NCBI GenBank assembly: GCA_903870245.1
Contig: CAIQCB010000028.1
Location: 1-64,000 of the forward strand
Reading direction: 5' to 3'
DNA: 64,000 bases
DNA from: an uncultured Methylocystaceae bacterium
GTDB taxonomy: Bacteria; Pseudomonadota; Alphaproteobacteria; Rhizobiales; Beijerinckiaceae
Made by a program: the position numbers and the translations under genes
Notes under the pieces: model-generated
The model's database searches: none
What the model was told of the DNA's origin: nothing
The model's input: only the letters and a program-made list of their open reading frames with translations
Shown: positions 1-9,878 of the stretch, piece after piece
Numbering within the stretch: the first letter of the stretch is position 1
Layout of the letters: each line of letters starts with the position of its first letter

Positions 1-359
1 ACGCCGTCGACCTTTTCATTGGTCTCGAACGCCTTTTCGAGCTTGACCCAGCTCTCCTCGCGGCGCGCCTTGTCGCGCGAGATGACGGCCTCGCCGAGCG
101 CGTTCTCGACGCGCTCCAGATAGACCTCGACCTCCTCGCCGATTTGCGGGGCGGGATCGCGGCCATAGCCGGTGAATTCCTTGAGGGCGACCCGGCCTTC
201 GGTCTTCAGACCGATGTCGATGACGGCGACGTCCTTTTCGATGGCGACCACGCGGCCCTTGATGACGGACCCCTCGAAAGCCTCGTTATCGCCATAGCTT
301 TCGTTGAGCAGGGCGGCAAAATCTTCGCGCGTCGGGGCGCGCTCGGTCGTGACGGACAT
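1..359 (-). CDS. rpsA: 30S ribosomal protein S1, N-terminal part (runs off the window)
   Basis: Ribosomal protein S1 binds mRNA on the 30S subunit and helps start translation of structured messages. The 119 visible codons contain the first S1/OB-fold repeat, with the typical segments VIKGRVVAIEKDVAVIDIG and EGRVALKEF around residues 35-60, followed by a second conserved stretch ending in ISRDKARRE. The ATG at 359 is preceded on the minus strand by CAGGAGAACTT, a good ribosome binding site. The C-terminal repeats lie outside the window. It is transcribed in the same direction as the Fae gene upstream, with 270 bases between them. Confidence 0.95.
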   Translation of the reverse strand, partial: MSVTTERAPTREDFAALLNESYGDNEAFEGSVIKGRVVAIEKDVAVIDIGLKTEGRVALKEFTGYGRDPAPQIGEEVEVYLERVENALGEAVISRDKARREESWVKLEKAFETNEKVDG

Positions 360-523
360 AAGTTCTCCTGAAAAGCCCGATGTGGGCGGGCGCCGGCGGG
401 GTTGGCGTTACGAAAAGGCTTTCGGCGATCGGATGCCCGGTTCACGTCAGGAACGGGGCAAGAGGTTCGAGACTGCGAACCGGCCGGCGCGGCCCGAAGG
501 CCGAAAACCCGATGAGCTGCGTC

Positions 524-543
524 CGGGGCGGAAAACCGCCCCG
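524..543. terminator. Perfect GC-rich hairpin between the Fae gene and rpsA
   Basis: CGGGGCGG, a four-base AAAA/TTTT loop and CCGCCCCG form an 8-bp perfect stem about 90 bases after the Fae stop codon and 165 bases before rpsA. There is no U-run after it on the minus strand. It may be a weak terminator, a 3' stabilising structure or part of the rpsA leader. Confidence 0.4.
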
Positions 544-629
544 AACGCGCCGTCGCTATATCAGTGATGGGACGGGCGGGCAAGACGCTCGGCCTGAATG
601 CCCGGTCGTTGGTTCATGGCCGACAAGGC

Positions 630-1172
630 TCACTCGTCGAACACGCCCTCCAGCGCGTAATGCGTCACCGTCTTGCGGTTGGCGATCAGTTCGTCAGCGG
701 TCGGCTGGCCCTTCAGGGCGCGGGAGATCGCGAGCTTCGTCGCCTCGTAATTGGTGCGGTAAAGATCTTTCTGATCGAGGTTCTCATCCGTGGCGCAGCG
801 CGGATCGAGCCAGACCATGATGATCATGCACAGCTCGTTGACCTGATCCTTCGGGATAATCCCCTCGGCGAGGCAGTCGACGATGGCGTCGCCGGTGGCC
901 GCCTGCACGATGCCGCCGAGCAGTTCGACATAGGCGCCGGATTTCACCGTCATCTTGGTGGTCATCATCGTCGCCGGACGCACCTGCTGGTTCAGATCGC
1001 GAATGACGAACATGCGCGGATGGCCGGCGACCTGCCCCGTCATGGACGCGAAGGCTTGGCCGACGGGTCCCTTCACATTGCCGATCAGCACTTCCGGCAT
1101 GGCGTCGGTATATTGTCCATCCGCCGCCAGCACCGTCGCCTCGCCCGTCGCCAGCCAAATGTGTTCGCTCAT
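630..1172 (-). CDS. Formaldehyde-activating enzyme (Fae) family protein, divergent paralogue
   Basis: Canonical Fae condenses formaldehyde with tetrahydromethanopterin in the cytoplasm of methylotrophs. This 180-residue protein matches the family in length and in its C-terminal half, for example DCLAEGIIPKDQVNEL and YRTNYEATKLAISRALKGQP, the latter corresponding to YNYEATKLSIQRAVNGEP of canonical Fae. In the N-terminal half, the canonical AHIDLIIG segment with the catalytic His is replaced by AMPEVLIG, leaving Met25 where the His should be. It therefore resembles the Fae2/Fae3-like paralogues of methylotrophs rather than the main enzyme, and its activity cannot be assumed. The start at 1172 gives a natural N-terminus. 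It stands alone, codirectional with rpsA. Confidence 0.85.
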   Translation of the reverse strand: MSEHIWLATGEATVLAADGQYTDAMPEVLIGNVKGPVGQAFASMTGQVAGHPRMFVIRDLNQQVRPATMMTTKMTVKSGAYVELLGGIVQAATGDAIVDCLAEGIIPKDQVNELCMIIMVWLDPRCATDENLDQKDLYRTNYEATKLAISRALKGQPTADELIANRKTVTHYALEGVFDE

Positions 1173-1238
1173 GATTTTTCCTTTATGCTCAAGGGTGACG
1201 TTTGTGGCTTTTGCGCGCCAATAGCATCGAGCGACAGC

Positions 1239-2303
1239 TTATGAAAGCGCCGCATAATGCGCTGCGCGCAGCCCAACCCGGTCTTTTAGCGCAACGCCTT
1301 TGCGACCGGGATCATCGAGTAGTCCGCGCTTGATGCGATTGACCAGTCCCGGTCCCTCATAAACCAGAGCCGAATAAAGCTGCACGAGCGCCGCGCCGGC
1401 CTCGATCTTCGCGAGCGCCTTTTCGGCGCTATCGATCCCGCCGACGCCGATCAGCGGAAACTGACCTTCCACGCGCACAAAGGTCTGCGCCAGCATCCGC
1501 GTCGAGAGATCGAACAAGGGCGCGCCGGAGAGGCCGCCGCTTTCTCTCGCCAGCGGCGACCGCAGGCTTTCGTGTCGCGAGATCGTGGTGTTGGAAACGA
1601 TCATGCCGTCGATCCGGCTGTCGCGCGCAACGCGCACGATTCCGTCGAGTTGATCGAGCGTCAGATCGGGCGCGATCTTGAGCAACAGGGGCCGGCGAAT
1701 GACGGCGGCGTCGCGCGCCTCGATCGTCCGGGCCAATAAATCCCTAAGCGCCGACGGCTCCTGCAAATCGCGCAGGCCCGGCGTATTCGGCGAACTGACA
1801 TTGATCGTGAAATAGCTTGCGACATTAGCGAAGGCGCGCACGCCGGAGACGTAATCGGCGATGCGGTCGTCTGCGTCCTTGTTGGCGCCGACATTGACGC
1901 CGACGATTCCCGCGCGCCCGCGCGCACGCAATCGCGCCAGCGCGGACGCATGGCCGCAATTGTTGAAGCCGTAACGATTGACGACGCCGCGATCCTCGCT
2001 CAGGCGAAAGGCGCGCGGCCGCGCATTGCCGGATTGCGGGCGCGGCGTCAGCGTGCCGACTTCGACGAAGCCGAAACCGAAACCGAGCATCGCGTCGGCG
2101 ACCTCCGCGTCCTTGTCGAAACCGGCGGCGAGACCGACAGGGTTGGGAAAATCGAGACCGAAAGCCGAAACCGCCAGAAGCGGATCGTCGGGCGCAGGCG
2201 CGCGCAACGGCATGAATTTCAGCGCCGCAATGGTGGCGCGATGCGCGTCCTCGGGATCGAGGCGTCGCAGCCCGGCGGCGGCAAGGCCGAAGAGATCGAT
2301 CAT
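1239..2303 (-). CDS. pyrD: Dihydroorotate dehydrogenase (quinone), class 2
   Basis: Oxidises dihydroorotate to orotate in pyrimidine synthesis, passing electrons through FMN to the membrane quinone pool. At 354 residues it has the class 2 length, with an N-terminal extension before the TIM barrel. Visible family motifs are [37 protein letters not shown] (containing the catalytic-base serine region), KIAPDL, SNTT and the phosphate-binding [19 protein letters not shown]. The start codon overlaps the stop of the DUF952 gene by four bases (ATGA), so it is probably translationally coupled and is the last gene of the opgG-opgH-DUF952-pyrD chain. Confidence 0.97.
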   Translation of the reverse strand: MIDLFGLAAAGLRRLDPEDAHRATIAALKFMPLRAPAPDDPLLAVSAFGLDFPNPVGLAAGFDKDAEVADAMLGFGFGFVEVGTLTPRPQSGNARPRAFRLSEDRGVVNRYGFNNCGHASALARLRARGRAGIVGVNVGANKDADDRIADYVSGVRAFANVASYFTINVSSPNTPGLRDLQEPSALRDLLARTIEARDAAVIRRPLLLKIAPDLTLDQLDGIVRVARDSRIDGMIVSNTTISRHESLRSPLARESGGLSGAPLFDLSTRMLAQTFVRVEGQFPLIGVGGIDSAEKALAKIEAGAALVQLYSALVYEGPGLVNRIKRGLLDDPGRKGVALKDRVGLRAAHYAALS

Positions 2304-2644
2304 TCCAGCAGGCCGGCGAAATCATGCGCGCCATCAGCAGCGAGCGGCAGGGGGGCGACATGCGTCACGTCGTCGAACGAGAGCGGCGCGTAAAGATGCG
2401 GGAACAGCGCGCCGCCACGCGAGACTTCCCATTTAAGGGCGTCGGCGAGACGCGCGGGGTCGACGGCGACAAGCAGCAAATCGTCCTGGCCGGCAAAATG
2501 TTTGGCTGCCGTTTCGCGCGCCTGTTCAGCAGTCGAGAAGTGAATAAAGCCATCGTGAAGATCGATCGCGGCGCCGTGAAAAACGCCCGTCGTCGTCGCC
2601 GCGCGCCATTCCGGCGCCGTGACGATTTTGTAGATTAAACTCAT
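2300..2644 (-). CDS. DUF952 family protein
   Basis: A 114-residue cytoplasmic protein of the DUF952 family, whose biochemical role is unknown to me. Family features seen are the opening [10 protein letters not shown], the central [23 protein letters not shown] and the C-terminal [16 protein letters not shown]. It overlaps opgH upstream and pyrD downstream by four bases each. DUF952 upstream of pyrD is a pairing I recall from other alphaproteobacteria, so the link to opgH is the more unusual side. Confidence 0.9.
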   Translation of the reverse strand: MSLIYKIVTAPEWRAATTTGVFHGAAIDLHDGFIHFSTAEQARETAAKHFAGQDDLLLVAVDPARLADALKWEVSRGGALFPHLYAPLSFDDVTHVAPLPLAADGAHDFAGLLE

Positions 2645-4857
2645 TCAGCCGCCTGTGCGTCGCCGGCGGCTCTTGCCTCGGCCGTTATGTCGGATTTGCG
2701 CGGCAGACGCGCGATCATGCCGATCAGCGCGCGATCCGATAGCGCCACCAGACGTTCGCCGCGATTGAGCCATTTCACCGCGTCCTCAATCGTCTCGGCG
2801 TCGGCGATCTTGGCTTCGGCCATGGCCCGGTCTGTGGAAATCGCGCCGCGCTGGCGCGGTTTGCGCGCCGGCAGCCATTCCTCATGCAGCATTCGGAGTT
2901 CAGGATCGCCGTGCAGGGCGAGAAGGCCATTGACCTCATCCTCTCCGACGCGGGCGAGGGCCTTCGAGAGCGCCTTGCCGCGCTTGGCGATGGGCGGCGT
3001 CGCCGTCTCCTCAGGAGTCGTCAGCACGCCGGCGCGTCGAAACGCCAGTCCAAGCCATCGCTGGCTGGTCAGCCATGAAATTGGAATCGCCAGGATGAGG
3101 CCCGCGATCGTAGGCGACATCCACGCCACCAGCGATGGCGAAATCAGCAGGCCGGCGAACAGGGTCAACATGCCAAGCGCCATGTGCCAGCGATGACGTC
3201 GGATGATGTCGACAAGCGGCACCGAACCGTCGTCGCGCCTCTGCGGATCCCAACCGGTGTCGAACCCGAACACGATGTGAACGACATGGCCTGTCTGGAT
3301 CAGCATCATGATCGGCGCCAGTAAAGCCGAGAGCACGATCTCGAACAGCGTCGAGATCAACAGCATGATCGCGCCGCCGGAACTGCGCCGCGTATCTGTT
3401 TCGTAGATCGCGACCAGCAGACCAAAAAATTTGGGCGCCAGCAGAATGCCCATTGTCAAAGCGAAAAGCTGTAGCGAACGTTCGGCGTCGAAGCGAGGGA
3501 AAGTCGGAAACAGGGCAAAGTCGCCAGTAAAATACTCGGGCTTAAGGTAACTCGCCTGAATGACGATGATGATGCCGACAAGAAGCTGCATCAACCACAG
3601 CGGCGAGGTCAGATAACCGAATATTCCTGTCAGAAAATGCTGTCGCGACGCCCAGTGCAGCCCACGCGCGAACAGGACGCGCGAGTGCTGCAAATTGCCC
3701 TGACACCAGCGGCGATCGCGAATAGACACATCGATGAGCGATGGCGGGCTCTCCTCATAGGAGCCGCCTAGCGTCGGGATCATATAGACCCCGTAGCCGG
3801 CGCGTCGGATCAGCGCCGCTTCGACAAAATCATGACTGAGGATATGGCCGCCAAAGGGCGGCTTGCCGGGCAGGTCCGGCAGTCCGCAATGCCTGGCAAA
3901 GGCTTCGGTTCGGATAATCGCGTTGTGGCCCCAGTAATTGCCGTCGCGCCCCATCCATGCCGACAGTCCCATGGCGATGACCGGACCGTAGATGCGCGCC
4001 GCAAATTGCTGGACGCGGGCGAACAGCGTGTTGCGATTGATGATGAGCGGCAGGGTCTGGATGATGCCGCTGTCGGGGTCCGACTCCATGGCCGCCGCGA
4101 GTTTGACGATGGTCGGCCCGGTCATCAGACTGTCGGCGTCGAGCACCACCATATGCGCATAGGCGCCGCCCCATCGGGAAACGAAATCCTCAATGTTGCC
4201 CGCCTTGCGGCTGGTGTTTTTTTCGCGTCGCCGATAGAAGACGCGCGCTTGCGGTCCAAGCCGGCGCCGCAGCGCGATAAAGGCGCGCTCTTCGGCGATC
4301 CAAATATCTGGATTGGTGGTGTCGGAAAGGAAAAACCAGTCGAAATTATCGCCCAGTCCCGTCGCCTGCACATCCTCGAAAATGGTTTGCAGAGCGGCGA
4401 AGACACGGCTTGGCGCCTCGTTGTAGATCGGCATGACGACGGCGGTTTTTTGACCCAGCGTCGTCGGCAGCGCCGGCGTCGGCGGTTTATTGAGCAACAG
4501 AACGAAGCCGACGACGGCGCTGCAAAAACTCAGCGCGATCCAGGAAAAGTTCAGCAGGAAAAGCGCCAGCAACGCCCATTTCAACGTCGTGACGCCGCCG
4601 ACGTCGATAACGCGATACATTTGCCAGCCGCCATAGACAGTCAGCGCGAGGCCGCCGCCATAGGTGGCCAGTCGCGCCAGCCACGGCGTGCGCCAGAGCC
4701 ATGGCGCAGCGGGCGAACGGATTTTACCCGTGTCATATTTGAAGAAATTTTGCGCCGGCATGGGCAACCTGGTTTCAACAGGCGTCGGCGGCAATTCAGA
4801 TTGAAGGGGGGCGATGGAGGCGGCGGGCGGCGCGTGCGGTTCGGTCAGGGTGTCCAT
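2641..4857 (-). CDS. opgH: Osmoregulated periplasmic glucan glucosyltransferase
   Basis: Membrane glucosyltransferase (mdoH/opgH, GT2 family) that builds the beta-1,2-glucan backbone from UDP-glucose and moves it to the periplasm. The 738-residue protein has two N-terminal membrane segments near residues 60-125. The cytoplasmic catalytic domain carries VVMPIYNEAPSRVFAAL, the VVLDADSLM acidic motif and the processive-enzyme motif RRWCQGNLQ, and several transmembrane helices follow between about residues 400 and 600. Its start overlaps the end of opgG by 13 bases, so the two are almost certainly cotranslated. The tail after about residue 600 is cytoplasmic and variable in the family. Confidence 0.96.
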   Translation of the reverse strand: MDTLTEPHAPPAASIAPLQSELPPTPVETRLPMPAQNFFKYDTGKIRSPAAPWLWRTPWLARLATYGGGLALTVYGGWQMYRVIDVGGVTTLKWALLALFLLNFSWIALSFCSAVVGFVLLLNKPPTPALPTTLGQKTAVVMPIYNEAPSRVFAALQTIFEDVQATGLGDNFDWFFLSDTTNPDIWIAEERAFIALRRRLGPQARVFYRRREKNTSRKAGNIEDFVSRWGGAYAHMVVLDADSLMTGPTIVKLAAAMESDPDSGIIQTLPLIINRNTLFARVQQFAARIYGPVIAMGLSAWMGRDGNYWGHNAIIRTEAFARHCGLPDLPGKPPFGGHILSHDFVEAALIRRAGYGVYMIPTLGGSYEESPPSLIDVSIRDRRWCQGNLQHSRVLFARGLHWASRQHFLTGIFGYLTSPLWLMQLLVGIIIVIQASYLKPEYFTGDFALFPTFPRFDAERSLQLFALTMGILLAPKFFGLLVAIYETDTRRSSGGAIMLLISTLFEIVLSALLAPIMMLIQTGHVVHIVFGFDTGWDPQRRDDGSVPLVDIIRRHRWHMALGMLTLFAGLLISPSLVAWMSPTIAGLILAIPISWLTSQRWLGLAFRRAGVLTTPEETATPPIAKRGKALSKALARVGEDEVNGLLALHGDPELRMLHEEWLPARKPRQRGAISTDRAMAEAKIADAETIEDAVKWLNRGERLVALSDRALIGMIARLPRKSDITAEARAAGDAQAAE

Positions 4858-6368
4858 CTATATAGCCAGGTCTCGCTGAGCGCCTGCTCGCCCGATTTCA
4901 GGACAAGCCGCATTTCGCAAAAATTCTCCGCCGCCGGATCGATATCGAACGTGACACGGCAATTCTTCGCCGCCGGATTGTGAAAGGTCCTGACGTTCGT
5001 CGCCGCGCCGGGCGACGTGACCAGGGCGGCGGTCAGGTTTGTCGTGCGGCTTGCGTTGGCTAGCACATCGCCGGAAAAAACGACAAGAAAACGGCGATGC
5101 TTGCCATCAGGCGCACGACCGGAGCGCGACTCGGCCGCAATTGCTAGCGGCGGCCGCGTCGGCGGCTCCCAGCACCAGAACTGTCGGTAAGCGAAAGTGG
5201 TCGCCAAACCGGCAATGAGCGGGACTTTGGGCCTCCAGTAAGCAACGATATTTTCGTTGTTTTCCGACCCGGACGGAATTTCGACAAGCTGGATGGCGCC
5301 CGGTCCCCATTCGCCCAGCGGCTCGATCCACAGCGAGGGTCGATGCTCGAAATGCTGATCGTCGTCCTGATAGGCGGCGATATCGCGATCACGCACGAGA
5401 GCGCCAAAACCCCTGGGGTTGCTGTCGACGAAGGAGGAAAATTGCAGGCTTTCGCGATTGGAGACGGGCCGCCAGAGCCATTCGCCGGCGCCCGTCAGCA
5501 TCTGCAGGCCATTTGCGGCGGCAACCATCGGCCGCAACGCGTCGGCGCGTCGACGGTCGAGCGGCGAGTACAGAGACATCGCGGCGAAACCGGCGAGACC
5601 GTAGTGATCGATATTCGTGCGGGGGAATAGCGTCAGCTCCACGTCGACGATTGTCGCCTCCGCGGGCCGCAGCGTGAAGCGGTAGGCTCCCGCAACGCTG
5701 GGCGCATCCAGAAGCGCGTGAATCACCAGCGCGTTATCGCCAAGGGCCGGTTTCTCGATCCAGAAAATGCGAAAGAAGGGAAACTCCTCGCCACGCGGAT
5801 CGGCTGTGCGGATCGACAGACCGCGCGCCGTCACCCCAAGATTTTGCCCGGCCGCCACCGCCCGGTAGAAACTCGCTCCCTGGAAGATGGCGAGTTCCGC
5901 CTCCGCGCCACTGGCGTCCCTGCGCAAGACGCGAAAGCCGGAATAACTCAAATCCGGCAATTTCTCCGGCACTTTCAGGCCGCCATAATCGAATCGCGAC
6001 TGATCGTAGGGCAGACGCGTCGCTGCGCCATTGTCGACAAGATACAGATCGACGGCGGCGGAGAAAATATGGCCGCGATGGAGCGGCTCGATTGCGAACC
6101 CCTTGTTCTCGCCGGCCCAGATCGCCTCCCCGGGCTTCGTCTTGATGCCGACGAATTGCTCATAGCTGAGACCGGCGAAGGGTTCGCGCAGATCGCCGGG
6201 CGGCGGCGCGTAGGGTTTCGCAGCGATGGTCCGGGCGAGATCGACGACTGTGTCCCGGGTGAACGCCGGCGGCGCAGGCGGCGCGCTCTCGGCCCTGGTC
6301 TGCCCGGGGTTCAGACCGGCGGCCATTGCTCCCAGGGCGGCCTTCAGGACGTGTCGACGTTCAAACAT
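4845..6368 (-). CDS. opgG: Periplasmic glucan biosynthesis protein OpgG/OpgD family
   Basis: Periplasmic protein required for osmoregulated periplasmic glucan synthesis with OpgH. Family segments include FAGLSYEQFVGIKTKPGEAIW near residue 60, IEPLHRGHIFSAAVDLYLV, and GEEFPFFRIFWIEKP further on. I chose the ATG at 6368 (507 residues), which begins MFERRHVLKAALGAMAAG. This looks like a twin-arginine signal and is closer to OpgD than to Sec-exported OpgG. A TTG at 6416 would add 16 residues ahead of it. No strong ribosome binding site is visible for either start. It is divergent from glmU, with about 230 bases between them. Confidence 0.92.
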   Translation of the reverse strand: MFERRHVLKAALGAMAAGLNPGQTRAESAPPAPPAFTRDTVVDLARTIAAKPYAPPPGDLREPFAGLSYEQFVGIKTKPGEAIWAGENKGFAIEPLHRGHIFSAAVDLYLVDNGAATRLPYDQSRFDYGGLKVPEKLPDLSYSGFRVLRRDASGAEAELAIFQGASFYRAVAAGQNLGVTARGLSIRTADPRGEEFPFFRIFWIEKPALGDNALVIHALLDAPSVAGAYRFTLRPAEATIVDVELTLFPRTNIDHYGLAGFAAMSLYSPLDRRRADALRPMVAAANGLQMLTGAGEWLWRPVSNRESLQFSSFVDSNPRGFGALVRDRDIAAYQDDDQHFEHRPSLWIEPLGEWGPGAIQLVEIPSGSENNENIVAYWRPKVPLIAGLATTFAYRQFWCWEPPTRPPLAIAAESRSGRAPDGKHRRFLVVFSGDVLANASRTTNLTAALVTSPGAATNVRTFHNPAAKNCRVTFDIDPAAENFCEMRLVLKSGEQALSETWLYRWTP

Positions 6369-6601
6369 GGGAAACCGGGTAAGAGGGCGGCGGAGGCGGG
6401 GTTTCGAAATCGCCAAGAGATCATCTATACATTAAAAAACCGAAGCAAAAGGCTTTCTTGGCGGTTTCAGCGGTTGGAAAAAGTCCTGCTGCGGCTTGCT
6501 CACGCCCCCTCGAATCTGCAAAAAAACAATTCCCGGCAAACGCCATGCGGTCTGGCCGCATGCTTTAGCCTTCCCCCGCCACCTACGGATAATCCCGCGA
6601 C

Positions 6602-7975
6602 ATGCCCCCAACCTCCCGAAAAGCGCTGGCCGTTGTTCTCGCCGCCGGCGAGGGAACGCGGATGAAATCGGACAAGGCCAAGGTTCTGCACGCCGTCGCC
6701 GGTCGGTCGATGCTGGCGCATGTGCTGGCAAGCGTCGCTGCGGCCGATGTGACCGACGTCGCCGTCGTCATCGGCCCCGGTCGAGAGGATGTTCGCGCCG
6801 AGGCGCAAAAACTCGCTCCGCACTCTCAGGTTTTCGTGCAGGCCGACCGGCTCGGCACCGCCCATGCGGTGCTGGCGGCGGGCTCGGCTATCGGCGCCGG
6901 CTATGACGATTTGATCGTGCTTTTCGCCGACACGCCGCTGGTCACCGGAGAGACAATCCGCGCTTTGCGGGACGCGCTGGCGGCCGGCGCCGGCGTCGCG
7001 GCGCTTGGCTTCATGGCGGAAAACCCCTTTGGCTACGGCCGCCTTTTACAGGACGACTCCAGCCGCCTGATCGCCATCCGGGAGGAAAAGGACGCGAGCG
7101 AAGCAGAGCGGGCAATCCGTCTTTGCAACGCCGGATTGATGGCGATCGATGGTCATCGCGCGCTTGAGCTTCTCGGAAGAATCGAAGCGCAAAACGCCAA
7201 GGGCGAATATTACCTGACCGACATCGTCGAGATCGCCCGCGGAGAGAGCCTTGAGACGCGCGTCGTTGTCGCGACCGAGTCAGAAGTTCTTGGCGTCAAC
7301 GATCGTATTCAACTGGCGCAGGCGGAAGCGGTGTTGCAAGCGCGGCTAAGGCGCGCGGCGATGATGAGCGGCGTAACCATGATTGCGCCGGAAACTGTTT
7401 TTTTGGCCCACGACACCATCCTGGGACGGGACGTGCTGATCGAGCCGCATGTCGTCTTTGGTCCCGGCGTCGCCGTCGGCGATGGCGCGACAATCCACGC
7501 CTTCTCACATCTGGAAGGCGCGCAAATCGGCGCGATGGCGACCGTCGGGCCTTATGCGCGGCTGCGTCCCGGCGCCTGCGTTGGCGAAAAGGCCAAGATC
7601 GGCAATTTCGTCGAACTGAAAAACGCCGAGATCGCGCCCGGGGCGAAGGTCAATCATCTGAGCTATGTCGGCGACGCTGACATCGGCGCGAACGCCAATA
7701 TTGGCGCCGGCACGATCACCTGCAATTACGACGGTTTCTTCAAATACCGCACCGTGATTGGCGCAAACGCCTTTATTGGCTCCAATACCGCCCTGGTTGC
7801 GCCGGTGACGATCGGCGAGGGCGCCTATGTCGGCTCGGGTTCGGTGGTGACCAAAAACGTGCCCGCCGATGCGCTGGCTGTGGCGCGGGGCCGTCAGATG
7901 GAGAAGAGCGGTTGGGCGAACGCCTTCCGCGCCGTGCAGACGGCCAGAAAAGAAAAAGCCAGAAAGCAGGACTAA
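6602..7975 (+). CDS. glmU: Bifunctional GlcNAc-1-P uridyltransferase / GlcN-1-P acetyltransferase
   Basis: Acetylates glucosamine-1-phosphate and then uridylates it, giving UDP-GlcNAc for peptidoglycan and lipid A. The 457-residue length fits the family. The pyrophosphorylase domain begins with [20 protein letters not shown] and includes [11 protein letters not shown], while the C-terminal half is a left-handed beta-helix with the hexapeptide pattern leading to [17 protein letters not shown] and the late [17 protein letters not shown]. It lies 49 bases before glmS on the same strand, so the two probably form an operon making UDP-GlcNAc from fructose-6-phosphate. Confidence 0.98.
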   Translation: MPPTSRKALAVVLAAGEGTRMKSDKAKVLHAVAGRSMLAHVLASVAAADVTDVAVVIGPGREDVRAEAQKLAPHSQVFVQADRLGTAHAVLAAGSAIGAGYDDLIVLFADTPLVTGETIRALRDALAAGAGVAALGFMAENPFGYGRLLQDDSSRLIAIREEKDASEAERAIRLCNAGLMAIDGHRALELLGRIEAQNAKGEYYLTDIVEIARGESLETRVVVATESEVLGVNDRIQLAQAEAVLQARLRRAAMMSGVTMIAPETVFLAHDTILGRDVLIEPHVVFGPGVAVGDGATIHAFSHLEGAQIGAMATVGPYARLRPGACVGEKAKIGNFVELKNAEIAPGAKVNHLSYVGDADIGANANIGAGTITCNYDGFFKYRTVIGANAFIGSNTALVAPVTIGEGAYVGSGSVVTKNVPADALAVARGRQMEKSGWANAFRAVQTARKEKARKQD

Positions 7976-8024
7976 ACGTCCGTCACGACGCCGGCGATTC
8001 CGGCGATAACTTCCGGAGATCGGG

Positions 8025-9854
8025 ATGTGCGGCATTGTTGGCGTATTGGGCAAGGGACCCGTCGCGGGCGACATCATTGAGGCGCTGAAGCGTCTTGAGT
8101 ATCGTGGCTATGACTCCGCCGGCGTCGCGACGCTGGAGAACGGTCGAATTTTCCGCGTTCGGGCCAGCGGCAAACTGAAGAACCTTGAGGACAAACTCGC
8201 CGGCGAAAAATTGTCCGGCGCCGCCGGCATCGGCCACACGCGCTGGGCGACTCATGGCAAGCCGACAGAAACAAACGCGCATCCGCACGCCAGCGACAAG
8301 GTCGCCGTCGTGCATAACGGCATTATCGAGAATTTCCGTGAGTTGCGCGAGGAGCTGGAGGGCCGCGGCCATCGTTTCGCATCCGAAACCGACTCGGAAG
8401 TCGTGGCGCATCTCGTCAGTGAGGGCCTCAATCGGGGCGCGACGCCGCAAGACGCCGTCGCGGCGGCGCTCAAGCGTCTCAGAGGCGCCTTTGCGCTCGC
8501 GTTTCTGTTTGAGGGCGAGGAGGATTTGCTCATCGGCGCCCGCCGGGGCTCTCCCCTGGCCGTCGGCTGGGGCGAGGAGGGCGTTTATCTGGGTTCGGAC
8601 GCGCTGGCGCTGGCCCCCTTCGCCACCTCGATCGCCTACCTGGACGAGGGCGACTGGGTCGTGCTGCGGCGCGGATCGAGCGAGTTCCACAACGCCGAGG
8701 ATACGATCGTCGAGCGCCGACGCTTGCCGTTGCAGGCCAGTTCATTTCTGGTCGAGAAAGGCAATTTCCGTCACTTCATGGCCAAGGAGATCTTCGAACA
8801 GCCGGAGGTTATCGGCCGGACGCTGGCGCATTATCTTGATCTTTCCGAGGGCGTCGTGCGTCTGCCCTTCGACTTCCCCTTCGATCCGGCGCGTTTGTCA
8901 CGCGTAACCATCTCGGCCTGCGGCACGGCGTTCTATGCCGGACTTGTGGCGCGCTACTGGCTGGAGCGATTTGCGCGGCTGTCGGTCGATATCGATATCG
9001 CCTCAGAATTCCGCTACCGCGATCCGCCGCTGGCCGAAGACGGATTGATGATCGTTGTGTCTCAATCCGGCGAGACCGCTGACACCCTCGCAGCCCTGCG
9101 CTACGCCAAGGAGCATGGGCAGCATACGCTGGCGATCGTCAACGTCGACACCTCGACCATCGCCCGCGAGAGCGACATTGTCGCCAAGACTCTTGCCGGC
9201 CCCGAGATCGGAGTCGCCTCGACAAAGGCCTTCACCTGCCAACTCACGGTCTTCGCCTGTCTGGCGCTGGCGCTGGGGCGGGCGCGCGGCGTTCTGACCC
9301 GCGAGGAGGAGCGCAATCTGGTCGCCGAACTCATCGCTACCCCGGGACAAATGGCCGAGGAGCTGAACCGCGAGGCGCAGATTGAGCCCGTAGCGCGCGA
9401 TGTGGCGCGCGCCACCAGCGCGCTTTATCTGGGACGCGGCCCCTCCTATCCGCTGGCGATGGAAGGCGCGCTCAAGCTGAAGGAGCTGTCCTACATCCAT
9501 GCCGAGGGCTATGCCGCCGGCGAGTTGAAACACGGACCGATCGCGCTGATCGACTTCACCACGCCTGTCATTGTCATCGCGCCGCATGACGCGAGCCTGG
9601 AGAAGACCGTCTCCAACCTTCAGGAAGTCGCAGCGCGGGGCGGCCATCTGATCCTGATCGGCGCGCCCTCGGCCCGGACGGCCGCCGCCGCCAGTCTGGC
9701 GGGTTATATTGAGGTGGCGGAAAGCGTCTCGGGACCTTTCGCGGTCATCGTTTACGCCGCGCCGGTGCAGCTGCTTGCCTATCATGTCGCCGTCTTCATG
9801 GGCAAAGACGTCGATCAGCCGCGCAATCTCGCGAAAAGCGTCACGGTGGAATAA
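8025..9854 (+). CDS. glmS: Glutamine-fructose-6-phosphate aminotransferase (isomerizing)
   Basis: Makes glucosamine-6-phosphate from fructose-6-phosphate and glutamine. At 609 residues it has the same length as the E. coli enzyme. It starts MCGIVGVLGKG, with Cys2 as the N-terminal glutaminase nucleophile after removal of Met. HTRWATHGKPTETNAHPH follows near residue 70. Two SIS isomerase domains follow, with SACGTAFYAGLVARYW, SQSGETADTL and the conserved C-terminus RNLAKSVTVE. A GGAG precedes the ATG. No ribozyme-like leader is evident in the 49-base gap after glmU. Confidence 0.98.
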   Translation: MCGIVGVLGKGPVAGDIIEALKRLEYRGYDSAGVATLENGRIFRVRASGKLKNLEDKLAGEKLSGAAGIGHTRWATHGKPTETNAHPHASDKVAVVHNGIIENFRELREELEGRGHRFASETDSEVVAHLVSEGLNRGATPQDAVAAALKRLRGAFALAFLFEGEEDLLIGARRGSPLAVGWGEEGVYLGSDALALAPFATSIAYLDEGDWVVLRRGSSEFHNAEDTIVERRRLPLQASSFLVEKGNFRHFMAKEIFEQPEVIGRTLAHYLDLSEGVVRLPFDFPFDPARLSRVTISACGTAFYAGLVARYWLERFARLSVDIDIASEFRYRDPPLAEDGLMIVVSQSGETADTLAALRYAKEHGQHTLAIVNVDTSTIARESDIVAKTLAGPEIGVASTKAFTCQLTVFACLALALGRARGVLTREEERNLVAELIATPGQMAEELNREAQIEPVARDVARATSALYLGRGPSYPLAMEGALKLKELSYIHAEGYAAGELKHGPIALIDFTTPVIVIAPHDASLEKTVSNLQEVAARGGHLILIGAPSARTAAAASLAGYIEVAESVSGPFAVIVYAAPVQLLAYHVAVFMGKDVDQPRNLAKSVTVE

Positions 9855-9878
9855 GCTAATCCGTTGGGGCGGCGGCAG

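Noticed and set aside
451-475. GGTTCGAGACTGC, which looks like a tRNA T-arm
   Set aside because: No acceptor stem or anticodon arm can be built around it, so there is no tRNA gene here.
8000-8024. Possible glmS ribozyme before glmS
   Set aside because: The gap to glmU is only 49 bases and the ribozyme is known from Gram-positive bacteria. There is no room for it.
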